33,026 nucleotides of DNA from an uncultured Granulosicoccaceae bacterium (GCA_937998875.1 CALLBO010000086.1:1-33026); one strand, 5' to 3'. Positions 1 to 8,816 are shown, counted from the first letter of the stretch. Notes: generated from the sequence alone by a model not told the origin. Numbers and translations: made by a program.

Positions 1-1583
1 CCTTTGTGCAATTTGTATTGCATCGGTACTTTGGAGAGAAATTCCACCAATCTATAATCCATGAATGGAGATCTCACTTCTAATGAGTGCGCCATACTCA
101 TCCTGTCTACCTTAACCAGAATATCGTCCGGCAGGTAGCTATTACAATCGGCATAGAACATTCGCTCAGGAAGATCTACTGTCTTGAATAGTTGATCACG
201 ACCATACACAGGATCACGTTCATCAAACTCCGGGCCGTAGGAAAATACTCTGGACAATTGATTGTCGGATATTACCCGGCTTGAGGCGCGGCCTGATCCA
301 TCGGAGAGCACATCTACCAGGCGCAAACTGTGTTTTACTTTTTTTGTAATGTTAGTGCCGTAGTACTCATCATTCTCCGGCATCCAATCTACCAAAGAAG
401 ATAAATTGCCAGGCCGAATCGCGCTCGGAACTTCTTTCCACAGGTTTATCAGTCGACCGACTCTATACCTGTTATACCCTCCCATTAACTCATCAGCACC
501 ATCACCGGACAATGCGACTTTAACCTGAGTTCCTGCCATTTTACAAAGAAAATAGGTTGGAATGGCAGACGCATCAGCAAATGGCTCTCCAAACTCTTTT
601 AGAATCTCACCTATTTCATCATGCGGTATTTCGTCCAGGTTGAATTCTGTATGTTCGGTGTTAAGTATGTCAGCGACTTCTCTGGCATCCCCCGACTCAT
701 CATACGTAGAAGCAGAAAATCCAACACTGAAAGTACGGGTTCGCTCCGAAATGTCGGACATTGCGCAGGTTATCGCTGTGGAGTCGAGTCCACCGCTTAA
801 GAATGATCCAACAGGAACATCTGCCATCATTCTCAAACGAACACTGTCGCAAAGTAGTGCATTAAACTCTTCACGCAAAGCATCATACGAAGTATGCGTC
901 AATGGCTCGCTCGGCAATGGGAACTTCCAATACTGCCAGCGCTCAAGTTTACCGTCCCGATACTCAAGACCAGTTGCCGGTGGTAATTTCTCAATTTCTT
1001 CGTAGATTGACAATGGCGCAGGAATATATTGATAGCGAAGCATATACTGCTCTGCTCGATTATCAATACTCAAGCTAAAATCCGGCAGCTCCTCAAAGCA
1101 GCGAATGTCGGAAGCAAAAGCGAACATACTATTTTTGTGGGAAAAGTAGAGAGGCTTTTGTCCCATTCTGTCTCTTAATATCATTAAGGACCTAAGCTTG
1201 CTATCGTAGATCACAAACACAAACATGCCATTCAGAAGCTTAACCAAGTCACGACCATACTCTTCATAAAGATGAACCAATACTTCCGTATCCGATTCGG
1301 TTTTGAAAATGTGTCCTTTTGACTTTAGCTGGCCACGTAGCTCCTTATGATTGTATATCTCGCCATTTAACATGGCGCACACGGTTCCATCTTCATTAAA
1401 TATCGGGTTTCGACCGTTCTCGAGATCTACAATACTCAAGCGACGGTGCACCATGCCTAAATTTCCGTCTAAAAATACTCCTTCTTCATCCGGACCTCGC
1501 TGGAACATTCTTTCGCCCATGGATCGAAGCACTCGCTCACAAGGAGCTATATCTCTTGATAGGTAACCGGCTATTCCACACAT
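1..1583 (-). CDS. Asparagine synthase (glutamine-hydrolysing) family amidotransferase, 3' end outside window
   Basis: My translation from the ATG at 1583 begins MCGIAGY, so the Cys2 nucleophile of class II glutamine amidotransferases is exposed after Met removal. It continues with the expected RGPDEEG and NGEIYNH motifs of the glutaminase domain. The C-terminal synthetase domain has the ATP-pyrophosphatase loop SGGLDST (around 778-798) and later SGDGADE and KVDRMSM. About 527 codons are visible and the reading frame is still open at position 1, so the C-terminus is missing. It starts 2 bp after the stop of the upstream glycosyltransferase, implying co-transcription. Family knowledge: the enzyme moves glutamine amide nitrogen to an acyl-adenylate, normally of aspartate. 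In polysaccharide clusters such paralogues may instead amidate sugar acids or other substrates. I infer a surface-polysaccharide role from context only; ordinary AsnB is the alternative. Confidence 0.9.
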   Translation of the reverse strand, partial: MCGIAGYLSRDIAPCERVLRSMGERMFQRGPDEEGVFLDGNLGMVHRRLSIVDLENGRNPIFNEDGTVCAMLNGEIYNHKELRGQLKSKGHIFKTESDTEVLVHLYEEYGRDLVKLLNGMFVFVIYDSKLRSLMILRDRMGQKPLYFSHKNSMFAFASDIRCFEELPDFSLSIDNRAEQYMLRYQYIPAPLSIYEEIEKLPPATGLEYRDGKLERWQYWKFPLPSEPLTHTSYDALREEFNALLCDSVRLRMMADVPVGSFLSGGLDSTAITCAMSDISERTRTFSVGFSASTYDESGDAREVADILNTEHTEFNLDEIPHDEIGEILKEFGEPFADASAIPTYFLCKMAGTQVKVALSGDGADELMGGYNRYRVGRLINLWKEVPSAIRPGNLSSLVDWMPENDEYYGTNITKKVKHSLRLVDVLSDGSGRASSRVISDNQLSRVFSYGPEFDERDPVYGRDQLFKTVDLPERMFYADCNSYLPDDILVKVDRMSMAHSLEVRSPFMDYRLVEFLSKVPMQYKLHK

Positions 1584-1585
1584 AA

Positions 1586-2788
1586 TTAGCTATCTATCCC
1601 GGCACAGTAAGCCTGGTGCAGCTGTTCACCATGAGCGTTCCAATTCAGATTTTTGTCGGACAACGTCTTTTGTCCCGCAAGTGCCAATCTACTTCGTAGC
1701 TGTTTGTCTTCCATCAACTGCAACAGAGAATCATGCAATTCTTTGCTGTCACCCACCGGAAACAAGAGTCCATTCTTCCCAGACACCACCAGCTCGTTTG
1801 TACCATCAATTTGGCTGGCAACAACTGCGGTATTCATCGCAAAGGCTTCCAGAACGACATTCGGCCGTCCTTCACTCTCGCTAGGTAGAACCAGTACATC
1901 TGCCACAGTGATCCAATCCAGTACGGCGGCATGATCCATCTGGCCGGCGAACAACACAGAGCCGGTATGGCCACGCGACGCCACCTGCGAGCGAAGTTCC
2001 TGCTCCAAAGGTCCCTCCCCGACCACGATTACATTCACCGAGATCGACTTTTCCAACATTGAATCCACTGCATCCAATAAAGTATCAACTCGCTTCCTGC
2101 GAATCAGTCCGCCTACATAGACTATTGTGAACTGACTGACCGACAACCCGTGCTTTTTTCGCACCGCAGCTTTTTCTTCTTCACCGACATTCCTTGCATC
2201 CACCCCATTGAAAAGAGTTTGTACCTTCCCGCCAAATCCGCGGGCATCAAGGGAGTTACGAATTGCTTCACTCACAACAAATATCGCATCGACCCTGGCC
2301 AGCAACACTTTTAGAACTCTTATCTTTATTTCGCCTACATTATTAACATCAGCACCTCTGGCGGTAGCAAAAACTCTGGCTTGCCGTAGTACCGCAACCG
2401 GTACTGCTACGAGTAGAGTTGGTAACCACTGAGCATGAATTACCTGAGCTCCCCTTGAGCGTAGCAGAAGTACGAAAAACATACTTAACAGAAAGAACGG
2501 CAGCTGGAACACCGCTAACCAATGTTTTTTCAGTGTGCTGTAGAGCCCCTCATGCTGATACGCCAAACATTGAAGCCTGGCAGGCATAAAGTACTGAAAT
2601 CGATGAACCTCGATTCCATCAATGACTTCATATTTCTTCAGACCAGGCGCATGAGGCGCGACCACCACGAGCTTATATCCTTGCTTGGTGCTAAATAGAC
2701 TTTTCGCTTGCTCGTATACAAAACGAGCATATCCATCGTCCTTTCCCTTCGGGAATGATGTAGATACAAAGCAAACTTTCAAAGCCAT
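1586..2788 (-). CDS. Glycosyltransferase family 4 (GT-B fold), probably polysaccharide biosynthesis
   Basis: 400-aa protein, typical length for GT4 enzymes. The N-terminal half starts with a Rossmann strand (VCFVSTSFPKGKDDGYARF) and carries a hydrophobic stretch near residues 92-112 that could associate with the membrane. The C-terminal half has the GT4 signature: the strand FTIVYVGGLIRRKRVDTLLDA, then GEGPLEQEL, then the nucleotide-sugar motif PSESEGRPNVVLEAFA with the two glutamates spaced as in EX7E retaining transferases. It likely transfers a sugar from an NDP-sugar to a lipid-linked or growing glycan on the cytoplasmic face. The amidotransferase follows after 2 bp, so the two belong to one operon whose remaining genes lie left of the window. 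Donor and acceptor cannot be told from sequence. The start follows a weak purine-rich stretch upstream. Confidence 0.88.
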   Translation of the reverse strand: MALKVCFVSTSFPKGKDDGYARFVYEQAKSLFSTKQGYKLVVVAPHAPGLKKYEVIDGIEVHRFQYFMPARLQCLAYQHEGLYSTLKKHWLAVFQLPFFLLSMFFVLLLRSRGAQVIHAQWLPTLLVAVPVAVLRQARVFATARGADVNNVGEIKIRVLKVLLARVDAIFVVSEAIRNSLDARGFGGKVQTLFNGVDARNVGEEEKAAVRKKHGLSVSQFTIVYVGGLIRRKRVDTLLDAVDSMLEKSISVNVIVVGEGPLEQELRSQVASRGHTGSVLFAGQMDHAAVLDWITVADVLVLPSESEGRPNVVLEAFAMNTAVVASQIDGTNELVVSGKNGLLFPVGDSKELHDSLLQLMEDKQLRSRLALAGQKTLSDKNLNWNAHGEQLHQAYCAGIDS

Positions 2789-3267
2789 TCCTGGATAGGG
2801 GAGATTTCTTGCATCTCAAGCGGTAGCGAGAGACATCGTTAGTCAGATCTGTTCATCCAATTGAAGAACACGCTAATACATCAGCAAGGAGTATGCTGCT
2901 TTAACGCATCTTCTCAGCCTTGAGAAAAGCTGGTAACAGTTTCACACCTACATGTGTCAGATAGTTGGCTATCAGCCTTTACATGCAACATAACATTGAC
3001 GAATATTTGGCGATGCAAAAAAATTGCCACCTATTTTAGAGTGTTGGATCTGTTGTTCTACTGTTTTTATGACACCTATCACACTAATAATTTATGTAAT
3101 TAAATCATCAAGTTAAATCAATGATCGAGCGAATTTTCATGTAGATCATTTTCTACAGTCTCCAATAGAGTTTAGGGAGCGTCGTCTTAGACGATAAATC
3201 ACCCGACAGGTTAGCGCCTGCCAAATCTTAAAATTAATGCATTTAATACTTCTCTGGAGACAAGTAA
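2789..3267 (+). other. Intergenic region and pilA leader (479 bp), no gene seen
   Basis: AT-rich stretch between the divergently transcribed glycosyltransferase and pilA. I see no credible ORF. It contains a palindrome TCGTC-TTA-GACGA at 3182-3194, a short CAGG/CCTG stem around 3207-3220, and a good Shine-Dalgarno (GGAGA) before the pilA ATG at 3268. I looked for a sigma-54 -24/-12 site (GG and GC 12 bp apart), as found before pilA in pseudomonads, and found none with correct spacing. Sigma-70-like hexamers are present but none pair well. The promoter is therefore not assigned. Confidence 0.6.
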
Positions 3268-3684
3268 ATGTTGAAGCAAACTCAAAAGGGTTTCACACTT
3301 ATCGAACTGATGATCGTTATCGCGATTATCGGTATTCTTGCAGCAGTAGCTGTTCCACAGTACGGTCAGTACACCAAGCGTGCACGTTTTGCAGAAGTTA
3401 TTTCGGCAACTTCTGCTGTTAAGACTGCTATCGCTGTTTGCGTACAGGAGCAAAACAAGCTGGCAGATTGCGATGAATACGCTAAGCTGGACACGTCTGA
3501 TCCTGGTTCGACTGCTAACATTCTGTCAGTCGCTATCACGACCAACACAGCTAAGATTACCGCAACTGGTAAGCCAACAGTTGACAGTAAGAAATATGAA
3601 ATCACGCCAACTATTGCATCGTCAGGTGCGCTTAATTGGGCATATGCCGGTGATTGTAAAGCTGCTAAGCTTTGCAAGTACTAA
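3268..3684 (+). CDS. pilA: Type IV major pilin (type IVa)
   Basis: 138-aa prepilin. The leader is short and basic (MLKQTQKG), the PilD cleavage site is G8/F9, and mature Glu5 is present in FTLIELM, followed by the hydrophobic alpha1 segment [17 protein letters not shown]. Mature length is about 130 residues. There are four cysteines, 58, 68, 130 and 136; the last two, in [10 protein letters not shown], form a very small C-terminal disulphide loop, and the first pair could make a second one. The pilin polymerises into the pilus fibre outside the cell. A strong Shine-Dalgarno (GGAG) sits before the ATG. It has its own long leader and a strong terminator, so it is probably expressed separately from, and above, pilBC. 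The T-rich, highly biased codon choice also suits a highly expressed gene. Which pilin serves adhesion, twitching or DNA uptake cannot be told. Confidence 0.95.
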   Translation: MLKQTQKGFTLIELMIVIAIIGILAAVAVPQYGQYTKRARFAEVISATSAVKTAIAVCVQEQNKLADCDEYAKLDTSDPGSTANILSVAITTNTAKITATGKPTVDSKKYEITPTIASSGALNWAYAGDCKAAKLCKY

Positions 3685-3710
3685 TAAAAAAGTACTAAAG
3701 TCGTAATCGT

Positions 3711-3774
3711 GAGAGCACTATTTTCTGTGCTCTCATTCAAGACCCCAAGCCAGCAGCTGCCGGCTTGGGGTTTT
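3711..3774 (+). terminator. Two-hairpin transcription terminator after pilA
   Basis: First stem: GAGAGCAC (3711-3718) with GTGCTCTC (3727-3734), 8 bp. Second stem: CCCCAAGCC (3743-3751) with GGCTTGGGG (3762-3770), 9 bp and GC-rich, followed directly by TTTT (3771-3774). The second is a textbook rho-independent terminator. The first may protect the pilin mRNA 3' end or act as a back-up. Confidence 0.9.
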
Positions 3775-4034
3775 CCGGTTTATGGGCTACTGAAATTGAC
3801 GAAAAAGTCCCATCAAACCAGCCTACTTTTTCAGCGGCATTGAGACATCTTTTCAACCATTGTTCAGGCAATATTATTCAATGATGCTGCCTTGCTGCAC
3901 GTGAACTACACCGCATTCAGTAATTCTAGCGAACCCTCAATACGCTAAATTTCCGGCGCCCCTAAACTTGTAGCCCGAACTGCCGATCCCCAATCATATT
4001 GCCAGATAAAATAACGCACGCAGAAGGCTAGAAT
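3775..4034 (+). other. pilA-pilB intergenic region, no gene seen
   Basis: 260 bp between the pilA terminator and pilB. No ORF of note. An AAGG Shine-Dalgarno lies 7 bp before the pilB ATG at 4035. Because a strong terminator precedes this stretch, a pilB promoter must lie here or within it, but I found no convincing -35/-10 pair. Confidence 0.5.
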
Positions 4035-5759
4035 ATGTCTACTACAAACCCAGCTCCGAACGATGTAAAGCAGTCCCTGTCCGGTCTTCCACGCAGACTG
4101 GTGCGCGAGGAGGTGCTAAGTGAACAGGACGCGCTACAGGCGTTGGCCGATGCCAATGAGAATAAAAGGCAGCTAATCAGCCATCTTGTCCATCATATGG
4201 ACATTTCAGCTACCAAAATTGCTTCTATCGCATCTCAGGAATTTGGTTTTTCGCTGTTTGATATTAAAAGCCTTTCTCCAGAAAGCTTGCCAACTGAGCA
4301 CATTAAGGAAGAGTCAGTTGCCAAGAACAACGCGTTACCGATATTTCAACGTGGATCAAAGCTATTTGTAGCAATTTCCGACCCCACGAATACCTCTGCG
4401 CTAGATGAAATAAAGTTCAGCTCCGGGTTGAATGTGACCCCGGTGTTAGTAGAGGAAGATAAGCTTGCAGAAATGATCGAGGTAGCCTCATCTGGCGGCG
4501 GCATGGGTAGCCTTGCAGACGATCTCGATGAAAGCTTCGATATGGACATTGCCGACGATGACACCAGCGCCGGTGATGAAGACGACTCCGGCGTAGATGA
4601 CACCCCGATCGTCAGATTTGTCAATAAAGTGCTTCTCGATGCGATTAAGCGCGGGGCTTCAGATATTCACATCGAGCCGTATGAGAAAGTGTTTCGTATC
4701 CGCTTTCGTATCGACGGCATACTGCAGGAAGTCAGCGAGCCACCACTTAACATGGCAGGTCGGTTAACAGCTCGTCTTAAAGTTATGTCACGAATGGATA
4801 TTTCTGAGCGACGCGTACCGCAGGACGGTCGCATCAAGCTAAAAGTATCCAAGAACCGGGCAATTGACTTTCGCGTAAACACCTGTCCGACACTATTCGG
4901 TGAAAAAACAGTACTGCGTATTCTTGACCCAAGCAGTGCGCAACTGGGGATTGATGCACTGGGCTACGAAGAAATCCAGAAGCAACGGTACATGGATGCA
5001 TTAGCTAACCCATACGGAATGATCCTTGTTACCGGACCAACCGGCTCAGGTAAAACAGTATCGCTTTATACAGGATTGAATATACTCAATACACCAAACA
5101 CCAATATCTCCACCGCGGAAGACCCGGCGGAAATCAATCTTGCCGGTATAAATCAGGTAAACGTAAATCCGAAGGCAGGGCTTACATTCGCAGAAGCTCT
5201 TAAAGCATTCTTAAGACAAGATCCTGACGTCATCATGGTGGGTGAGATTCGTGACCTTGAAACTGCAAGTATTGCCATCAAAGCTGCACAAACAGGTCAC
5301 CTGGTTTTGTCTACCCTGCACACAAACGATGCACCACAGACCATCTCACGACTCATGAACATGGGTGTACCGGCATTCAATGTGGCAACCGCCGTAACAT
5401 TGATCATTGCCCAGAGACTGGCACGCAAGTTGTGCGACTGTAAACAGCCGGCTGATATTCCGCGCGAGTTGTTACTTAAGGAAGGTTTCACCGAAGAAGA
5501 TTTGACAGACGATCTTACTATTTACGCACCAAACGGCTGCAGCAAATGTAACGAAGGATACAAAGGTCGCGTAGGTATTTATCAGGTAATGCCTATCACC
5601 GAGGCAATGGGCAGAATCATCATGTCAGACGGTAACGCTATAGATATTGCCGATCAGGCTAAGGCAGAAGGTATCGACGATATCCGTCGTTCAGCGCTGA
5701 AAAAAGTTCTACAGGGTCTAACGAGCCTTGAAGAATGCAACCGTGTAACGCAGGACTAG
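4035..5759 (+). CDS. pilB: Type IV pilus extension ATPase PilB
   Basis: 574 aa, the usual PilB length. The N-terminal part (about residues 1-150) resembles the MshEN/T2SSE-N region that binds cyclic di-GMP or the platform in this family. A strongly acidic linker follows at about 158-192. The ATPase core has Walker A GPTGSGKT at residues 334-341, the Asp box preceding it, Walker B with DPDVIMVGEIRD, and His-box residues LSTLHTND. Two CxxC pairs (CDCK and CSKC, about 45 residues apart) make the zinc site typical of PilB/GspE. The cytoplasmic hexamer powers pilin addition through PilC. pilC starts 4 bp after its stop, so the two are co-transcribed. Start chosen at the ATG with AAGG upstream. Confidence 0.96.
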   Translation: MSTTNPAPNDVKQSLSGLPRRLVREEVLSEQDALQALADANENKRQLISHLVHHMDISATKIASIASQEFGFSLFDIKSLSPESLPTEHIKEESVAKNNALPIFQRGSKLFVAISDPTNTSALDEIKFSSGLNVTPVLVEEDKLAEMIEVASSGGGMGSLADDLDESFDMDIADDDTSAGDEDDSGVDDTPIVRFVNKVLLDAIKRGASDIHIEPYEKVFRIRFRIDGILQEVSEPPLNMAGRLTARLKVMSRMDISERRVPQDGRIKLKVSKNRAIDFRVNTCPTLFGEKTVLRILDPSSAQLGIDALGYEEIQKQRYMDALANPYGMILVTGPTGSGKTVSLYTGLNILNTPNTNISTAEDPAEINLAGINQVNVNPKAGLTFAEALKAFLRQDPDVIMVGEIRDLETASIAIKAAQTGHLVLSTLHTNDAPQTISRLMNMGVPAFNVATAVTLIIAQRLARKLCDCKQPADIPRELLLKEGFTEEDLTDDLTIYAPNGCSKCNEGYKGRVGIYQVMPITEAMGRIIMSDGNAIDIADQAKAEGIDDIRRSALKKVLQGLTSLEECNRVTQD

Positions 5760-5763
5760 ACCT

Positions 5764-6981
5764 ATGGCTAAGGCAGTAGTAAACCAAACATTTGTCTGGG
5801 AAGGTAAAGACAAGTCTGGCAAAGTCGTCAAAGGCGAGATGGCGAGTAAAAGTGCCGATCTTGTCAAAGCACAATTGCGTCGCCAGGGAATTACCCCGGC
5901 GTCTGGTAAAATTCGCAAACAAAAGCCCCTTAAAGGTGGCAAAAACAAGATCACTGCCGCTGACATTGCGATCTTCGCACGCCAGCTGACCACAATGATG
6001 GCCTCAGGTGTACCGTTGGTACAGGCTTTTGAAATTGTTGCAGGTGGTCTGGACAACAAAGCGATGGCGCAGGTTGTAACCGCTATAAAAAATGACGTAG
6101 AAGGTGGGGCCAGCCTTACGCATGGACTAAGAAATCACCCGGAACATTTTGATGATCTCTTTTGCAATCTGGTCGAGGCTGGCGAACAGTCCGGTACACT
6201 GGAAAAACTGCTCAATGAAGTAGCAACGTATAAAGAGAAGACAGAAGCGCTACGAAAGAAAATTAAAAAGGCAATGACCTACCCTATAGCCGTTTTGATT
6301 ATCGCGTTTATCGTAACCGCTATTCTCCTTATATTTGTTGTACCTCAGTTTGAAACACTATTTGCTGGTGTTGGCAGCGATTTACCTGCATTTACTCGAA
6401 TGGTGGTGAATCTGTCTGAGGTAATGCAGAAGTATTGGTTGATGGTAGCTGGTGGAATCGGTGTATTTGTCTTTGTATTCAAAAGAATCCACAAAAATTC
6501 GCAAAAATTTAGAGACAAGATGGACGCATTGGTTCTAAGACTGCCTGTCGTTGGCAATATTCTTCACCAGGCAGCGACTGCAAAGTTCGCACGAACTCTG
6601 GCAACAATGTCAGCCGCAGGTGTACCACTGGTAGAAGCGATGGATTCTGTCGCCGGTGCTGCAGGTAATGCAGTGTACCGGGATGCAATCCTGCGGATGA
6701 AAGATGAAGCATCAACCGGCCAGCGTCTCACGACAGCCATGAAAGATCAGGAGCTTTTCTCGAATATGGCAGTTCAGATGGTATCAATCGGTGAAGAATC
6801 CGGGGCAATTGATGACATGCTGTCTAAGGTTGCGGACTACTATGAAGAGGAGGTCGATACCTCAGTCGAAGCGCTAACCAGCTTGATGGAGCCAATGATC
6901 ATGGCTTTCCTCGGTATTGTGGTTGGTGGTCTTGTTGTTGCGATGTATCTGCCGATCTTTAAGATGGGTGACGCGTTCTAG
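5764..6981 (+). CDS. pilC: Type IV pilus inner-membrane platform protein PilC
   Basis: 405 aa with two GspF domains, the family norm. The N-terminus carries the PilC-like FVWEGKDKSGKVVKGEM segment followed by LVKAQLRRQGI. The first cytoplasmic domain (about 70-190) has the FARQL and GEQSGTLE motifs and is followed by a membrane helix (AVLIIAFIVTAILLIFVVPQ). The second repeat has FARTLATMSAAGVPL and GEESGAIDDML and ends with a C-terminal membrane segment FLGIVVGGLVVAMYLPIF. It anchors the extension motor under the pilin pool. It lies 4 bp behind pilB and has little Shine-Dalgarno of its own, so translation is probably coupled. A terminator follows directly. Confidence 0.96.
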   Translation: MAKAVVNQTFVWEGKDKSGKVVKGEMASKSADLVKAQLRRQGITPASGKIRKQKPLKGGKNKITAADIAIFARQLTTMMASGVPLVQAFEIVAGGLDNKAMAQVVTAIKNDVEGGASLTHGLRNHPEHFDDLFCNLVEAGEQSGTLEKLLNEVATYKEKTEALRKKIKKAMTYPIAVLIIAFIVTAILLIFVVPQFETLFAGVGSDLPAFTRMVVNLSEVMQKYWLMVAGGIGVFVFVFKRIHKNSQKFRDKMDALVLRLPVVGNILHQAATAKFARTLATMSAAGVPLVEAMDSVAGAAGNAVYRDAILRMKDEASTGQRLTTAMKDQELFSNMAVQMVSIGEESGAIDDMLSKVADYYEEEVDTSVEALTSLMEPMIMAFLGIVVGGLVVAMYLPIFKMGDAF

Positions 6982-7011
6982 CGTTATTGCCCTGCAACTC
7001 AGTAACCCCGA

Positions 7012-7040
7012 AATCCCGTCTACAATTAGACGGGATTTTT
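7012..7040 (+). terminator. Rho-independent terminator after pilC
   Basis: Perfect 11-bp stem AATCCCGTCTA (7012-7022) and TAGACGGGATT (7027-7037), loop CAAT, then TTT to 7040. It sits between pilC and pilD, so pilD should need either read-through or its own promoter, although only about 20 bp separate the T-run from the pilD start. Partial termination would lower PilD relative to PilBC. Confidence 0.9.
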
Positions 7041-7059
7041 CGTTAAACGGCCGGTAACT

Positions 7060-7983
7060 ATGACACTGCTCAGCCTACTTCAATCAAACCCGACACTGCT
7101 AACCGGTTTTTGCTTTGTGCTCGGGCTCTTTGTAGGAAGCTTTCTGAATGTGGTTGTCTACCGGCTACCATTAATGATGGAACGCACCTGGAAAAGCGAG
7201 TGCCGGGAGTTCCTCAAACTTGACGCCACTGACAGTGATGCCACTGACTGTGAAACCAGTGTCGATTCGGGCAGTCAGGTGGAAACACCGGAAAAATTCA
7301 ACCTGATGGTGCCGCGATCTGCCTGCCCGTCTTGCAACAGCATGATCACAGCGTGGCAGAACATACCGGTGATCTCGTGGCTGCTACTGCGTGGTAAGTG
7401 CGGCAACTGCAAACACCCGATCTCGGCTGAGTATCCCATTGTTGAATTGCTGACTGCCCTGTTATCCATGGCCGTGGCGATGAAGTTCGGTGCCAGTATG
7501 CAGCTGGTGTTTGCACTGCTGTTTACCTGGGCTTTGATCAGCCTGGCGATGATCGATTTTCACACCACGCTACTACCAGACAGCATCACACTGCCACTTT
7601 TATGGCTGGGACTGTTAATAAGCCTGGTGCCGGTTTTCGTTGCAGCGCCTGATGCTATCGTTGGAGCAGCGGCAGGTTACATGATTCTATGGCTGGTCTT
7701 TCAAACGTTTAAGCTGGTTACCGGCAAAGAAGGAATGGGATTCGGTGATTTTAAATTGCTTGGGGCGCTGGGTGCATGGCTAGGTTGGGCTAAGTTGCCC
7801 TTGATTATCCTGCTGTCTTCATTGACAGGCGCTATCATTGGCATCATGATGATGTTTTTATTTAAGCATAAGCGCAATCAGCCAATTCCCTTTGGCCCCT
7901 ACCTCGCCATTGCCGGTTGGATTGCACTTATGTGGGGTGATCAGATTGTATCGATGTATACCGGGCAAATGGGCCTGCAATAA
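7060..7983 (+). CDS. pilD: Type IV prepilin peptidase / N-methyltransferase
   Basis: 307 aa, slightly longer than most PilD (about 290). The N-terminal region has FVLGLFVGSFLNVVVYRLP and the cytoplasmic zinc domain with two CxxC pairs (CPSC and CGNC), then the YPIVELLTA motif. The two catalytic aspartates of A24 peptidases are visible: one in LAMIDFHTTLLPD and one in the GxGD motif within GMGFGDFKLLGALGAW. Several membrane helices follow. The enzyme cleaves prepilins such as PilA after Gly and methylates the new N-terminal Phe at the inner membrane. Odd feature: between the first helix and the zinc domain (about residues 48-80) is a Ser/Thr/Asp-rich insertion containing an internal repeat. 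coaE follows 99 bp later. Confidence 0.95.
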   Translation: MTLLSLLQSNPTLLTGFCFVLGLFVGSFLNVVVYRLPLMMERTWKSECREFLKLDATDSDATDCETSVDSGSQVETPEKFNLMVPRSACPSCNSMITAWQNIPVISWLLLRGKCGNCKHPISAEYPIVELLTALLSMAVAMKFGASMQLVFALLFTWALISLAMIDFHTTLLPDSITLPLLWLGLLISLVPVFVAAPDAIVGAAAGYMILWLVFQTFKLVTGKEGMGFGDFKLLGALGAWLGWAKLPLIILLSSLTGAIIGIMMMFLFKHKRNQPIPFGPYLAIAGWIALMWGDQIVSMYTGQMGLQ

Positions 7984-8082
7984 AAACAAACTCCTACCCG
8001 GCCAGTCTTCCGGCCAGCGTTCCGGACAGAACCCACAACCTCCACAATCCCGCCTGGCCCGACAATCTGAATCGTCCGCATT

Positions 8083-8703
8083 ATGATGCGGGTTGCCCTG
8101 ACCGGTGGTATCGCCAGCGGTAAAACCACAGTCAGTAATGCACTAAAAGAGCACAACGTGCCAATCGTCGATACTGATATTCTGGCTCGTGAAGCTGTTG
8201 CGCCTGAGACCGAAGGGTTACAGCGAATTATCGAACGATTTGGTGAGTCGGTACTCAATGAAGCCGGTTCACTTGATCGTAAGCAATTGCGCAATATCGT
8301 GTTTGCTGATGAGGCGGCGCGAAAAGACCTTGAATCTATTTTGCATCCCATCATTCGCGAGCTGACAAACAACAAACTCAACGAGCTTGAACAAACAGAC
8401 GCACCTTATGCCGTGGTGGTAATTCCGTTATTAATCGAAACCGGTCAGCAGGACGCCTACGATCATGTGGTCATTGTAGATGTTGATCCTGCGATTCAAA
8501 TCAAACGGGTAATGGCCAGAGACAACTGCACCAGAGAACAGGCGGAACGCATCCTTGCAAGCCAGGCAACAAGAGAACAACGGCTAGCCGCTGCGGATGA
8601 CGTGATTTTTAATAACAGCACGACTAAAGCCGTGGATCTGCAGGTGACGAAAATGCATGAACATTTACTTCGTCTGGCAAAAAAGAAGAAGAAAAACTCC
8701 TAG
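8083..8703 (+). CDS. coaE: Dephospho-CoA kinase
   Basis: 206 aa, the normal CoaE size. The P-loop GGIASGKTTV is at residues 8-17. Next come DTDILAREAV, corresponding to the acceptor-binding DxD region, and LHPIIREL, typical of the family, then VIPLLIETG and VDVDPAIQIKRVMARD. It phosphorylates dephospho-CoA at the ribose 3'-hydroxyl, the last step of CoA synthesis, in the cytosol. Association with pilD and pilBC is a long-standing gammaproteobacterial arrangement. Two consecutive ATGs (8083, 8086) are possible starts. No Shine-Dalgarno is visible before either, which is unusual next to its neighbours. The C-terminus ends in a run of lysines. Confidence 0.95.
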   Translation: MMRVALTGGIASGKTTVSNALKEHNVPIVDTDILAREAVAPETEGLQRIIERFGESVLNEAGSLDRKQLRNIVFADEAARKDLESILHPIIRELTNNKLNELEQTDAPYAVVVIPLLIETGQQDAYDHVVIVDVDPAIQIKRVMARDNCTREQAERILASQATREQRLAAADDVIFNNSTTKAVDLQVTKMHEHLLRLAKKKKKNS

Positions 8704-8725
8704 TGAGCCTGTCCGGAATGAATGG

Positions 8726-8745
8726 TCTACCGCAGTCGCGGTAGA
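8726..8745. other. 8-bp stem-loop between convergent coaE and argJ
   Basis: TCTACCGC (8726-8733) and GCGGTAGA (8738-8745) pair around the loop AGTC. It lies in the 113-bp gap between convergent genes, where a bidirectional terminator would be expected. No clean T-run follows on either strand, so its role as a terminator is uncertain. Confidence 0.45.
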
Positions 8746-8816
8746 TCCTGGTTCTTAGACAAGCTCCCAGGCGGCTGTGGCTTCGAGGTGAGTTACCGAA
8801 CTTTCCAAACGGCCCA

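Noticed and set aside
562..1005. 147-aa plus-strand frame
   Set aside because: It is antisense to the amidotransferase coding frame, which is continuous and carries clear motifs.
3005..3030. Sigma-54 site TGGC...TTGC before pilA
   Set aside because: The GG and GC elements are 17 bp apart instead of 12, which sigma-54 does not tolerate.
8704..8816. tRNA or yacG remnant between coaE and argJ
   Set aside because: No cloverleaf or T-loop consensus, and no CxxC zinc motif in any frame; only a short stem-loop is visible.
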